Below are positions 52,349-60,238 of a DNA stretch of 64,000 bases, one piece after another. The notes beneath the pieces are model-generated. The model made no database searches and was not told the DNA's origin. It was given only the letters and a program-made list of their open reading frames with translations. This stretch comes from Desulforapulum autotrophicum HRM2. Its GTDB lineage: Bacteria > Desulfobacterota > Desulfobacteria > Desulfobacterales > Desulfobacteraceae. A program made the position numbers and the translations under genes. The DNA is taken from the NCBI RefSeq assembly GCF_000020365.1, contig NC_012108.1, forward strand, positions 1,612,001 through 1,676,000, written 5' to 3'. Within the stretch, counting starts at the first letter, position 1, and each line of letters opens with the position of its first letter.

Positions 52349-53747
52349 GGTCTCCTCCTGATGCCTTTACAGCATCCGAAACAATGGGGGGCTTTGTAAT
52401 CCCATGGCCGCCGTAGGGGGTGTCTGCTTCAGGCACCGGCCCTTTTGCCACAAGGCGGACGATATAATAAATGCCGGCACCAAACACTAAACCATAGATG
52501 ATCATAAAGGCAACCAGGGAAAGCCCCACATGGATACCGGCCACCGGGGATATGGATTCAGCGGTTAAAAGCGAATTAAACACGATATACGGCTGGCGCC
52601 CGATTTCCGTTACAAACCATCCGGACAGGACCGCAACGAACCCGGCCGGCGTCATGGCCATGCACCAGCGAAGAAACCAGGGCGAATCAAACAGGCGCTT
52701 TTTCCAATACAGAAAAACGGCAAACACCCCGGTGAGAATCATCATCATGCCCACCCCCACCATGATCCGGAACGACCAGAAAACCGGGGCAACCGGCGGT
52801 CGACGGTCCGCTGGCCACTCTTTCAAACCCCGGACTTCTCCGTCCAGGCTATGGGTGAGAATAAGACTGGATATTTTAGGGATTTCAATGGCAAACCGTG
52901 TGGTTTCCAGACCTTCATCCGGCCAGCCAAACAACACCAGGGGCGCACCTTTCTGGGTCTCCCACAGCCCTTCCATGGCAGCCACCTTGACCGGCTGTTC
53001 CTTGAACGTATTCAAGCCGTGGAGATCGCCGAACAGCAGCTGGAGCGGTGCAACAAACACGGCCATGAGCATGGCCATGGCAAACATGACCTTTGCCTGG
53101 CGGGTGAATTTTTTGCGAAACAGATAAAAGGCGCCCACCCCGCTCACGGCAAAGGCCGTTGTCAGGTATGCCGCAACGACCATATGGACCATGCGATAGG
53201 GAAACGAGGAATTAAAAATAATGGCCAGCCAGTTGGTGGGATAATACAGGCCGTCATCGCCTATCATAAACCCCTGGGGGGTCTGCATCCAGGAATTGGC
53301 TGACAGGATCCAGAAGGCAGAGACCAGGGTGCCTGAGGCCACCGTCACCGTGGCGGCAAAATGCATTTTGGGACTGACCCGGTTCCACCCAAACAGCATG
53401 ATTCCCAGAAAAGAGGCTTCCAGGAAAAAGGCGGTCAGCACTTCAAACCCCAGAAGGGGGCCCAGAACATTGCCGACCTTGTCGGAAAAAACCGACCAGT
53501 TGGTGCCGAACTGGTAGGAGAGCACCACCCCGGACACAACCCCCATGCCAAAGGTCACGGCAAATATCTTCACCCACATCTGGTAGACATCCCTGTATGT
53601 CTCATCGCCGGTTTTAAGCCAGCGCCATTCCACCACGGCAAGCCAGCTTGCAAGCCCTATGGTGAACGCGGGAAACAGGATGTGAAACGATATGGTAAAA
53701 GCAAACTGAAGTCTTGCCAGCAGGGCTGGGTCCAAGTGAAGTATCAT
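52341..53747 (-). CDS. cydA: Cytochrome bd quinol oxidase subunit I (CIO-like)
   Basis: Protein of 468 residues. The heme b ligand His in RLQFAFTISFHILFPA, the GFEVLTAFFLEASFLGIMLFGW block with the conserved glutamates, and the quinol-loop entry KEQPVKVAAMEGLWE with GRQPYIVFN later. The Q-loop is short, as in cyanide-insensitive-type oxidases. It is the first gene of cydAB with its own promoter upstream. Confidence 0.96.
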   Translation of the reverse strand: MILHLDPALLARLQFAFTISFHILFPAFTIGLASWLAVVEWRWLKTGDETYRDVYQMWVKIFAVTFGMGVVSGVVLSYQFGTNWSVFSDKVGNVLGPLLGFEVLTAFFLEASFLGIMLFGWNRVSPKMHFAATVTVASGTLVSAFWILSANSWMQTPQGFMIGDDGLYYPTNWLAIIFNSSFPYRMVHMVVAAYLTTAFAVSGVGAFYLFRKKFTRQAKVMFAMAMLMAVFVAPLQLLFGDLHGLNTFKEQPVKVAAMEGLWETQKGAPLVLFGWPDEGLETTRFAIEIPKISSLILTHSLDGEVRGLKEWPADRRPPVAPVFWSFRIMVGVGMMMILTGVFAVFLYWKKRLFDSPWFLRWCMAMTPAGFVAVLSGWFVTEIGRQPYIVFNSLLTAESISPVAGIHVGLSLVAFMIIYGLVFGAGIYYIVRLVAKGPVPEADTPYGGHGITKPPIVSDAVKASGGDHV

Positions 53748-53784
53748 GACGGTTTCCTTTGCTTGACCAAATTAACTGGATATA

Positions 53785-53822
53785 TTGTAGAAAACCATAC
53801 AATCTGAATTTCAATCTGTCAA
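53785..53822 (-). promoter_or_regulatory. cydA promoter with overlapping Rex-like operator
   Basis: On the minus strand a perfect -35 TTGACA (53822-53817), a 17-bp spacer and TATGGT (53799-53794) form a sigma70-type promoter 47 nt upstream of cydA. The 18-bp inverted repeat TTGTAGAAAACCATACAA (plus strand 53785-53802) covers the -10. Its TTGT-N10-ACAA spacing matches the Rex operator pattern, and Rex is known to control cydAB in several bacteria. Confidence 0.6.
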
Positions 53823-53973
53823 ACCCTTCATGGACCCACGGGTGAAAACCCAGGCCCGGGGCATCGTCCATGGCGCCCCTTAAAAAGGGTTAATTTCCTT
53901 GACAGGATATGGCCTGAAACGTATTTAGGAAGGGCAAGTCGTCAAGGAATGATAAAAAAAGGATGTGAAATTC

Positions 53974-54816
53974 ATGGTATTTTCTTACAGCTCCAATGCG
54001 TTTGTTGAATATTCCCTCGCTGATGCGGTTAAAATGATCGCCCAGACAGGATTTAAGGGAGTGGAGATCATGTGCGACAGACCCCACCTCTATCCCCCGG
54101 ATGCCAATCCCCAGGATCTTGAAACGTTCAAGCAATTACTCGAAACGCTGGACTTGACGATTACCAATCTTAATTGTTTCACTCTTTTTGCCGTGGGCAA
54201 TACCTGGCTGCCGTCCTGGATAGAGCCGGATGAATCAAGGCGCCGGGAAAGAATTGACCATACACTGAACTGCCTGGATATTGCCCATTTCCTGGGAAGC
54301 CCGTGCATCTCGGTACCCCCTGGCGGGCCGCCGGTTGAAATGGGCCGGGACGCATCATTAAAACTGTTTCGCCAGGGCCTTGAACAGGTAATCCCCAAGG
54401 CAGAGAATCTGGGTGTAACCATCCTGATTGAGCCCGAACCCGATCTTTTAATTGAAAACAGCCGTCAGATGAGTTCGTTTATCAAGGATTTTTCATCCCC
54501 AAACCTGGGGGTCAACTTTGATGTGGGGCATTTTTACTGTGTGAATGAGGCACCGGAAGTTGCCCTTGAAACCCTGTTTGATAAAATCGGCCATATCCAC
54601 ATTGAAGATATTGCGCCCACACGGAAACACCACCATCTCATTCCCGGCCTGGGTGCCATAGACTATGACGCGTTTTTTAAACGGCTCAGGGAACTCAATT
54701 ACAACAAAGATATCTGTCTTGAACTTTACACCTACACCGAAGCGCCCTGCGAAGCCGGGGTGAAAAGTATTGAGACGTTAAAACCTGTAATGGAAAAATA
54801 TGGATTCCCGGTTTAA
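53974..54816 (+). CDS. TIM-barrel sugar-phosphate isomerase/epimerase-like protein (EboE-like)
   Basis: Protein of 280 residues of the xylose isomerase-like (AP endonuclease 2) fold. It has ALADAVKMIAQTGFKGVEIM, the metal-binding residues in LIEPEPDLL and NFDVGHFYC, IGHIHIEDI, and the closing ICLELYTYTE. ATG 53974 is used, with AGGA 10 nt upstream. It begins a set with a DHQ-synthase-like protein and a UbiA prenyltransferase, similar to the ebo clusters. The substrate is unknown. Confidence 0.8.
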   Translation: MVFSYSSNAFVEYSLADAVKMIAQTGFKGVEIMCDRPHLYPPDANPQDLETFKQLLETLDLTITNLNCFTLFAVGNTWLPSWIEPDESRRRERIDHTLNCLDIAHFLGSPCISVPPGGPPVEMGRDASLKLFRQGLEQVIPKAENLGVTILIEPEPDLLIENSRQMSSFIKDFSSPNLGVNFDVGHFYCVNEAPEVALETLFDKIGHIHIEDIAPTRKHHHLIPGLGAIDYDAFFKRLRELNYNKDICLELYTYTEAPCEAGVKSIETLKPVMEKYGFPV

Positions 54817-54818
54817 TT

Positions 54819-56063
54819 ATGATCAATAACATACCGTTTCCACAAGGCCATACCCAAGCGACCGTCGTCCCCCTGAAATTTGATCAGGCGTATCATTACC
54901 CGGTCTGTTTTACCCGGGATGTGTTCAGCATCACAAATCCTGTGCTGATCAATACCCTTGCCGTCAAAAACCAGGCCCAGCCCAGGAAAATAATGGTGAT
55001 GATCGATGACGGGGTGACCCGCCGGAACCCCCAGCTCTTGAATGATATATCCCTGTGGTTTGAACACCACAGGGACCGTGTCTGCCTGGCCTGGGAACCT
55101 GTGGTGTTTCCCGGCGGTGAACAGGTGAAAAACGCCTGGGACCATGTGCACCGGGCAACAAAGGCCATGGACGATTCCGGCATAGACCGGCACGGCGTGG
55201 TCATTGCCCTGGGCGGGGGCGCCCTCCTGGACATGGTCGGGTTCAGCGCTTCCATGTTCCACAGGGGCATACAACTGGTCCGGCTTCCCACCACAACCCT
55301 GGCCCAGAACGATGCCGGCATCGGGGTTAAAAACGGGATAAACCAGTATGGCAAAAAAAATTGTCTCGGCACCTTTTATCTGCCTGTGGCAGTGATCAAT
55401 GATTATCGCTTCCTTGAGACCCTGCCGTTTGACCATTTCATCGGGGGGGTGGCCGAAGCCTTTAAAATTGCTCTGATCCGGGACCGGTCGTTTTTTCTAT
55501 TTCTTGAGAAAAACAGCGCACTCCTGAAACAAAGGGACCCAAAGGCAATAGAAGAAACCATTGAACGTTGCGCCCGGCTTCACATTGAGCATATCGCCCA
55601 CAGCGGTGACGCCTTTGAAACAGGGTCATCCCGGCCCCTTGATTATGGACACTGGTCTGCCCACAAACTTGAAATGCTGTCCGGGTTTGCCATGGGGCAC
55701 GGCCAGGCCGTTTCAATCGGCATTGCCCTGGATTCCTATTATGCATGCCAGCAGTCCCTGATCGCCCGGGCCGAGCTGGATCGTATCATCACAGCCCTGA
55801 TCAACTGCGGTCTCCCGGTCTGGAGCCCCTATCTGGAGACCACGGACAGTTCAGGCCATCTTGAAATAGAAAACGGACTTGAGGAATTCCGGCTGCACCT
55901 GGGGGGAAGGTTGACCTTTACCATGCCCGATGGCATCGGGCAGAAATGTGAGCGCCATGCAATGGATTTTGACATTATCAGGCAGGGGGTTGCATTTCTC
56001 AAGAACACTTACAGTGATGCAGGATCGAACCGCCCGATCACCCGAGCGGTCACACAGCGGTGA
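54819..56063 (+). CDS. 3-dehydroquinate synthase-like sugar-phosphate cyclase (EboD-like)
   Basis: Protein of 414 residues. The NAD-binding and active-site features of DHQ synthases are modified: VIALGGGALLDMVGFSASMFHRG, LPTTTLAQNDAGIGVKNGIN, GVAEAFKIALIRDRSFF and DYGHWSAHKLE, GHGQAVSIGIALD. This fits a sugar-phosphate cyclase outside the shikimate pathway, as in EboD. The start follows the isomerase stop by 2 nt. The end overlaps the convergent UbiG-like gene by 14 nt. Confidence 0.85.
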   Translation: MINNIPFPQGHTQATVVPLKFDQAYHYPVCFTRDVFSITNPVLINTLAVKNQAQPRKIMVMIDDGVTRRNPQLLNDISLWFEHHRDRVCLAWEPVVFPGGEQVKNAWDHVHRATKAMDDSGIDRHGVVIALGGGALLDMVGFSASMFHRGIQLVRLPTTTLAQNDAGIGVKNGINQYGKKNCLGTFYLPVAVINDYRFLETLPFDHFIGGVAEAFKIALIRDRSFFLFLEKNSALLKQRDPKAIEETIERCARLHIEHIAHSGDAFETGSSRPLDYGHWSAHKLEMLSGFAMGHGQAVSIGIALDSYYACQQSLIARAELDRIITALINCGLPVWSPYLETTDSSGHLEIENGLEEFRLHLGGRLTFTMPDGIGQKCERHAMDFDIIRQGVAFLKNTYSDAGSNRPITRAVTQR

Positions 56064-56748
56064 AACTTGCCAGGTAGTTGACCATGGTATTTTTGCACAA
56101 ATAGTAATTCCGGGTAATGGGGTTGTATGAAAACCCGGTGATATTCTTCTGTTTTAATCCTGCCTCAGAACAGGCCTGTTTCAGTTCTTCAGGCTTGATC
56201 AATGATGCCCAGTCATGGGTTCCTTTCGGCAGAAGCCCCAGAACATATTCCGCACACACCACAGCCAGAACAAAGGACATCAGGTTTCGGTTGATGGTTG
56301 CAAAAATAACGATCCCCCCGGGGTTCAAGGCCTTTTTGCATGCAGCAATGACCGACGCATAGCTTGGCACATGCTCCAACAATTCCATGCAGAGAATGAC
56401 GTCAAAACCGGTCTGGGTGAACCGGGTGAGATGTTCGATGTCCGTGTCAATATACAGGATATCAAGGTTTGACTGTTTGGCGTGGGTCCGGGCAATGGCC
56501 GTCATCTCGGCGGATGCGTCAATGCCGATGGTGGCCCCAGCCTGCTGGGCAATTTTTTCGGTGAGTATCCCGCCGCCGCACCCCACATCCAGCACCCGTT
56601 TCCCCGTAAGATCTGTTTGCTGCATGATGTATTCAAGCCTCAGGGGATTGATATCATGGAGGGATTTCATCCTGCCGTTGGCATCCCACCAGTCAGTTGC
56701 AAAATCATCGAATTTTTCAATTTCACTCAAAGAGATATTGTTTGTCAT
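56050..56748 (-). CDS. ubiG: UbiG-like SAM-dependent O-methyltransferase
   Basis: Protein of 232 residues closely matching UbiG: FDDFATDWWDANGRMKSLHDINPLRLEYI in pieces, the SAM motif VLDVGCGGGILTEKIA, ELLEHVP and the ending FSYNPITRNYYLCKN. UbiG methylates polyprenyl-hydroxyphenol rings in ubiquinone synthesis. Anaerobes of this type use menaquinone, so its place next to the cyclase and the UbiA prenyltransferase suggests another prenylated product. ATG 56748 is clear. Confidence 0.9.
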   Translation of the reverse strand: MTNNISLSEIEKFDDFATDWWDANGRMKSLHDINPLRLEYIMQQTDLTGKRVLDVGCGGGILTEKIAQQAGATIGIDASAEMTAIARTHAKQSNLDILYIDTDIEHLTRFTQTGFDVILCMELLEHVPSYASVIAACKKALNPGGIVIFATINRNLMSFVLAVVCAEYVLGLLPKGTHDWASLIKPEELKQACSEAGLKQKNITGFSYNPITRNYYLCKNTMVNYLASFTAV

Positions 56749-57053
56749 CCGGTTCCTTGGGAATCCCTGTCTATTGTTTTGTGCCAGGCGCCTGGGTCAA
56801 TAATTTCTTGAAGTTTTCACCTGATCCGTTTATACTTTTTTTCCATGCGTGATTATTGCAACGGTTCTTTCACTACGTTGATGCAGACATGGTCTGTCTC
56901 TGGCTTTTTACTATAAAGATCGGGTCGTCTACAACAATAATCTCAAACAATCACTGCATGGGTGTGCGGTTGTTCCACAGGATAGAGACCTGGTTCCAAG
57001 ACAATGTTTAATGTTTTGTTCTCCTTTTGGCGGGGTGGCGATTGAAATATGTA
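56749..57053. other. 305-bp gap, promoter region for UbiA and UbiG genes
   Basis: No gene or clear signal seen. Both flanking genes read away from it. Confidence 0.4.
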
Positions 57054-57977
57054 ATGTCCTTTTATGACGCACTGATTCCGGAAAAACTTCAATTCTTTTT
57101 TGCGCTTTCACGGACCCATCATGGCGTGCTCGATATGATGGCACCTGTTTTTGCGGCCCTGGTTTACCTTGGGCATTTTCCTGCTCCCGGGATTGTCCTG
57201 GCAGGGATTATCACTGTTTTTTCCGGGTATACCGCTGTTTATGCACTCAATGACATTGCCGGATACAGGGACGATAAAAAAAACATCCACCCTGCGGACA
57301 AAAAAGGAACCGACCTGGACTCGATCCTGATTCGCCATCCCCTTGCCCAGGGCGTAATCAGCCTGAAATCCGCTGCGCTATGGGCCGGTTTCTGGTCTGT
57401 TGTGGCGGTGCTGGGAGCCTATTATTTAAACCCGGCCTGCATTCTGATCTTTCTGGGTGGCGCCCTGCTCGAAGTTATTTACTGCTTTTTGTTGAAAATC
57501 ACCTATCTCAGGATTGTCGTCAACGGGTTTGTAAAAGCCGCCGGTCCTGTTGCCGGTGTCTTTGCCGTGGACAAAAGTCCCGATGCCCTGTTTGTCTGTT
57601 TGATTTTTGTCTTCTTTTTCCTGTGGGAAGCCGGGGGTCAGAATATCCCCAACGATTATACCGATATAGAGGAAGACCGGCAGATAAATGCAAAAACCCT
57701 CCCCCTTGTGTTTGGACGTGATATGGCAAGTTTTCTGATCGTGGGGCTGCTGGCTGCCGCTTTCTGTGTCATGGCAGCCGTGTTCCTTTTATCTCCGGTT
57801 GATTTCAGATGGTTCTCATATCTGGTTTTCGGGGCAGGCTCTTTGTTCCTGTTGCTTCTGCCGGCACAAAAGCTTCGGAAAACCGGTGAAAATCAAGCTG
57901 CAATGGCCCTTTTTAACAAGGCAAGTTATTATCCGTTTTTTCTTTTGTGTGTGGTGTTGATGAGTTTGTTTTTGTAA
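57054..57977 (+). CDS. UbiA-family prenyltransferase (EboC-like)
   Basis: Membrane prenyltransferase of 307 residues with about eight helices. The first Asp-rich motif is in YALNDIAGYRDD and the second in IPNDYTDIEEDRQINAKTLP, the metal-pyrophosphate sites of UbiA enzymes. The start is uncertain: ATG 57054 is the first ATG, TTG codons at 57027 or 57042 lie upstream. It couples a prenyl group to a small acceptor. With the isomerase and cyclase 1 kb upstream it forms an ebo-like set, though EboA, EboB and EboF are not seen. Confidence 0.88.
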   Translation: MSFYDALIPEKLQFFFALSRTHHGVLDMMAPVFAALVYLGHFPAPGIVLAGIITVFSGYTAVYALNDIAGYRDDKKNIHPADKKGTDLDSILIRHPLAQGVISLKSAALWAGFWSVVAVLGAYYLNPACILIFLGGALLEVIYCFLLKITYLRIVVNGFVKAAGPVAGVFAVDKSPDALFVCLIFVFFFLWEAGGQNIPNDYTDIEEDRQINAKTLPLVFGRDMASFLIVGLLAAAFCVMAAVFLLSPVDFRWFSYLVFGAGSLFLLLLPAQKLRKTGENQAAMALFNKASYYPFFLLCVVLMSLFL

Positions 57978-58120
57978 AACGGATTGATCAAGACAGATGC
58001 CAATCTTTTCAACGTTTTTAAAAATTGCATACCGGACATTGTTATCAGATCTTCAATTTCATCGATCATGGATGCTGTTGCCGCATCATACCGGTTTGAC
58101 ATGAATGGATTCCGATTATT

Positions 58121-58618
58121 TTACTGAAAATTAAAAAATAATAGTAAGAAGTTTAAAATGATTTGAATATGAGATCTGGCGTAGTAAAAAAATAATATTA
58201 AATAGGGTACAGCAAGAATAGCGGGTATTGCCAATTCAATTTTCGTCAGCTTCCTATATTTCTTTGAATCTTTTCCAGATCCAAGGATTTTCCATTCCTC
58301 ATCGAAACACCTGAACGGCAATTGTTTTTCCATCAAATGTATAACCTTAAATTTACCGGAATTAAGCTGTTTGTATGATTTAATATTGATGAACCATACA
58401 CCACATAACAGAACCCCCAGGAGAGTGAAGCAGCAAAGTACAATTTCCGAATAATCTGAACATATTTTTTTGTTGATCACAAAAGTAATAAAAGCAAAAA
58501 GAGCGGACAACAGAGAAATATAGTATCTGTTAGTTGCCGCCCGCCTTGCACTGACACGGTCGGTAACTTCTGTATATAGTTTGTATTGTTCGATTAATAT
58601 CGATTTGTCTTCAATCAT
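58121..58618 (-). CDS. Small membrane protein, putative effector of a TIR module (RipA/SLATT-like)
   Basis: Protein of 165 residues with three to four membrane helices (about 33-50, 58-76 and 130-147). The N-terminal LIEQYKLYTEVTDRVSARRAATNRYYISLLSALFAF pattern (EQYKLY, D-R-x-S-x-R-R, N-x-x-Y) is like the SLATT/RipA-type membrane proteins found in bacterial defence and signalling operons. I recognise it only by pattern. Its start overlaps the TIR gene stop as ATGA, so the pair is translationally coupled. A pore- or membrane-disrupting effector is an inference. Confidence 0.6.
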   Translation of the reverse strand: MIEDKSILIEQYKLYTEVTDRVSARRAATNRYYISLLSALFAFITFVINKKICSDYSEIVLCCFTLLGVLLCGVWFINIKSYKQLNSGKFKVIHLMEKQLPFRCFDEEWKILGSGKDSKKYRKLTKIELAIPAILAVPYLILFFYYARSHIQIILNFLLLFFNFQ

Positions 58619-59028
58619 CCAAGCAACCTTATTTTTGAAATGATGGATTCTGTATTCCAGGCAACAATTGCGTTGGCATTGTCACGAACTACAGACGACA
58701 TCTTTGTTTGAGCCCATGGTTTTACCGCTATAATTGGCTTTGGGCTGTAAAATTCTTCTTTTGCAATTTTGATTTCTTTGTTTATCCACTTGCTATAGCT
58801 GGAGTAAACGCCTGCCATGATAATAATTATATGGCAGCCCTGTATTTTATTTTTAATTGCCTGATAAAGTTGTGCATCGGTTCCACATGAATGAATCGGG
58901 TTATTTTGAGGAACTGAATGATTTTTATAGTGAAAATAAGGTCGGTTATCCAACAGGGATACAAACTTGTCGTAGGCATCGGAGTAAGCCCATGAATGGC
59001 TGATAAAAAGGTTGTAAGTTTTTGACAT
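58615..59028 (-). CDS. TIR-like (MTH538/ThsB-type) domain protein
   Basis: A lone TIR-like domain of 137 residues. It has NLFISHSWAYSDAYDKFV (first strand with the S-H-S/W motif), the N-x-S-V-P loop of ThsB proteins, CHIIIIMAGVYSSYSKWINKEI with Glu85 at the place of the TIR catalytic glutamate, and PIIAVKPWAQ. In Thoeris defence, ThsB senses infection and makes a signal nucleotide from NAD. AGGAG sits just before ATG 59028. It is coupled to a membrane protein gene in place of the usual ThsA. Confidence 0.82.
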   Translation of the reverse strand: MSKTYNLFISHSWAYSDAYDKFVSLLDNRPYFHYKNHSVPQNNPIHSCGTDAQLYQAIKNKIQGCHIIIIMAGVYSSYSKWINKEIKIAKEEFYSPKPIIAVKPWAQTKMSSVVRDNANAIVAWNTESIISKIRLLG

Positions 59029-59039
59029 TTTACTTCTCC

Positions 59040-59450
59040 TTATTTGTTATTTTTTTTGATTTCGCTAAATTTTATGAATGGCTCAACAGTTCCGGATTCA
59101 GGTCCCTCATCATTCTCATCATCTGTCCACCCATAACTGTTGAAATCTTCTGGAGCATCTGCCAGATCCAGCCGGACTTCTCCCCAGCCCATGCCATCTA
59201 CACTGCCGGATTTGAAATTTATGATGACGGGTTCTCTGGGGATTTTTTCCATTTCTATGAGTGAATCGAAATAGATTTCATCAATACCTTTAAACATGCC
59301 ATATTGGCCAGTTTTTGACTCTTCAATGATCTTTTTTTTAAGGTTTTCAATTGCCTCTCCTGGATCTTCTGCTGACAAGATTACCGAAAAAGATCCGAAC
59401 GTATTGTCGCCGCTTTCGTTAACGCTGAAGTTTGCAATGTATTTCATCAT
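59040..59450 (-). CDS. Small acidic protein of the TIR operon, family not recognised
   Basis: Protein of 136 residues, strongly acidic toward the C-terminus (TDDENDEGPESG). Alternating hydrophobic/charged runs (YIANFSVNESG, GEVRLDLADAP) suggest an alpha/beta fold. AGGGGGG precedes the start (59450, or the next ATG at 59447). It lies 11 bp upstream of the TIR gene on the same strand, so it is part of the operon. It could be a sensor or immunity partner. No motif supports an activity. Confidence 0.6.
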   Translation of the reverse strand: MMKYIANFSVNESGDNTFGSFSVILSAEDPGEAIENLKKKIIEESKTGQYGMFKGIDEIYFDSLIEMEKIPREPVIINFKSGSVDGMGWGEVRLDLADAPEDFNSYGWTDDENDEGPESGTVEPFIKFSEIKKNNK

Positions 59451-59474
59451 ATCCCCCCTAAATTTGCTGATTCA

Positions 59475-59747
59475 CTATTCACATTCACGGTCAACATATT
59501 CGAGCCAACTACTGCAATTCTGGTATTCCTTTGCCATACCATCTAAAAGTATCTGGCGTTGTTTTTCGCTTTGTTGGTGCGGGAGCATCATTAGGAAAAA
59601 TGCCTGTCGATTATGATTCGAATCTGACATGATTAGATCATAGACATCAGCATACCCTTCTTGTTTTGCAGACCGGTTATCTCTTGAGCTTGTAATACAT
59701 GCCAAGCCATAGGCTTTTCCTTTAAGATTTGAATACAGGTTACTCAT
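59475..59747 (-). CDS. Small hypothetical protein at the start of the TIR operon
   Basis: Protein of 90 residues, no family recognised. It is polar with a helical middle (HNRQAFFLMMLPHQQSEKQRQILLDGMA) and ends EYVDRECE. A strong AGGAGG lies before ATG 59747. It is 24 bp upstream of the next gene, same strand. Its spacing and RBS make it credible as the first gene of the operon. Confidence 0.55.
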   Translation of the reverse strand: MSNLYSNLKGKAYGLACITSSRDNRSAKQEGYADVYDLIMSDSNHNRQAFFLMMLPHQQSEKQRQILLDGMAKEYQNCSSWLEYVDRECE

Positions 59748-60238
59748 TTTCCTCCTGGTTGAATTTGGGTTTGTTTAAATACAGCAGCCTATAAAGCATG
59801 AAGGGTGCCAAACGGGAAATTCATGATAGGGATATTTGGTTTTTAAAATTTAATATTCTGAAATTATAGGGTTTTTTACTTGGTGTTTTTTGGGGTTGAA
59901 CAGATGTTCTCAATGCGTCAAAAGGGAAAGGATAAAACATTTTGTATATATATAAATAATTTTATATGGTCTGAGGTGAAGAATTTTTTGACATGCTGGA
60001 TCGGCTCTGTTGCTCTCAATACTTGCAATGGTAATGAAAAAGCTGGCTCTGACCCGATATGTTTGGAAATTAATTCTCGTAATCATTCCGCAATCATCTT
60101 GAAAAAATTTTCAAGAGCGTAAGTCTCTATGGAAACTGAATATTTATTCAGTTTTCTGTTACTCCTTGCCATCCGAGCACAATCAGATGTTAGGAGTAAC
60201 AGCGGCAATCATTTGAATCCATATGGCTGCACGGTAAA
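59748..60238. other. 491-bp AT-rich gap with two inverted repeats
   Basis: No credible gene. An 80-codon rightward frame (59880-60122) lacks an RBS and familiar motifs. AACTGAA/TTCAGTT (60134-60153) and TGTTACTCCT/AGGAGTAACA (60157-60166 and 60192-60201) are perfect inverted repeats close behind the helicase stop. They could end its transcript on the minus strand. The promoter of the TIR operon should lie in the left part. Confidence 0.45.

Noticed and set aside
59880-60122. 80-codon rightward frame in the AT-rich gap
   Set aside because: No ribosome binding site, no motif, and opposite to the neighbouring operons.
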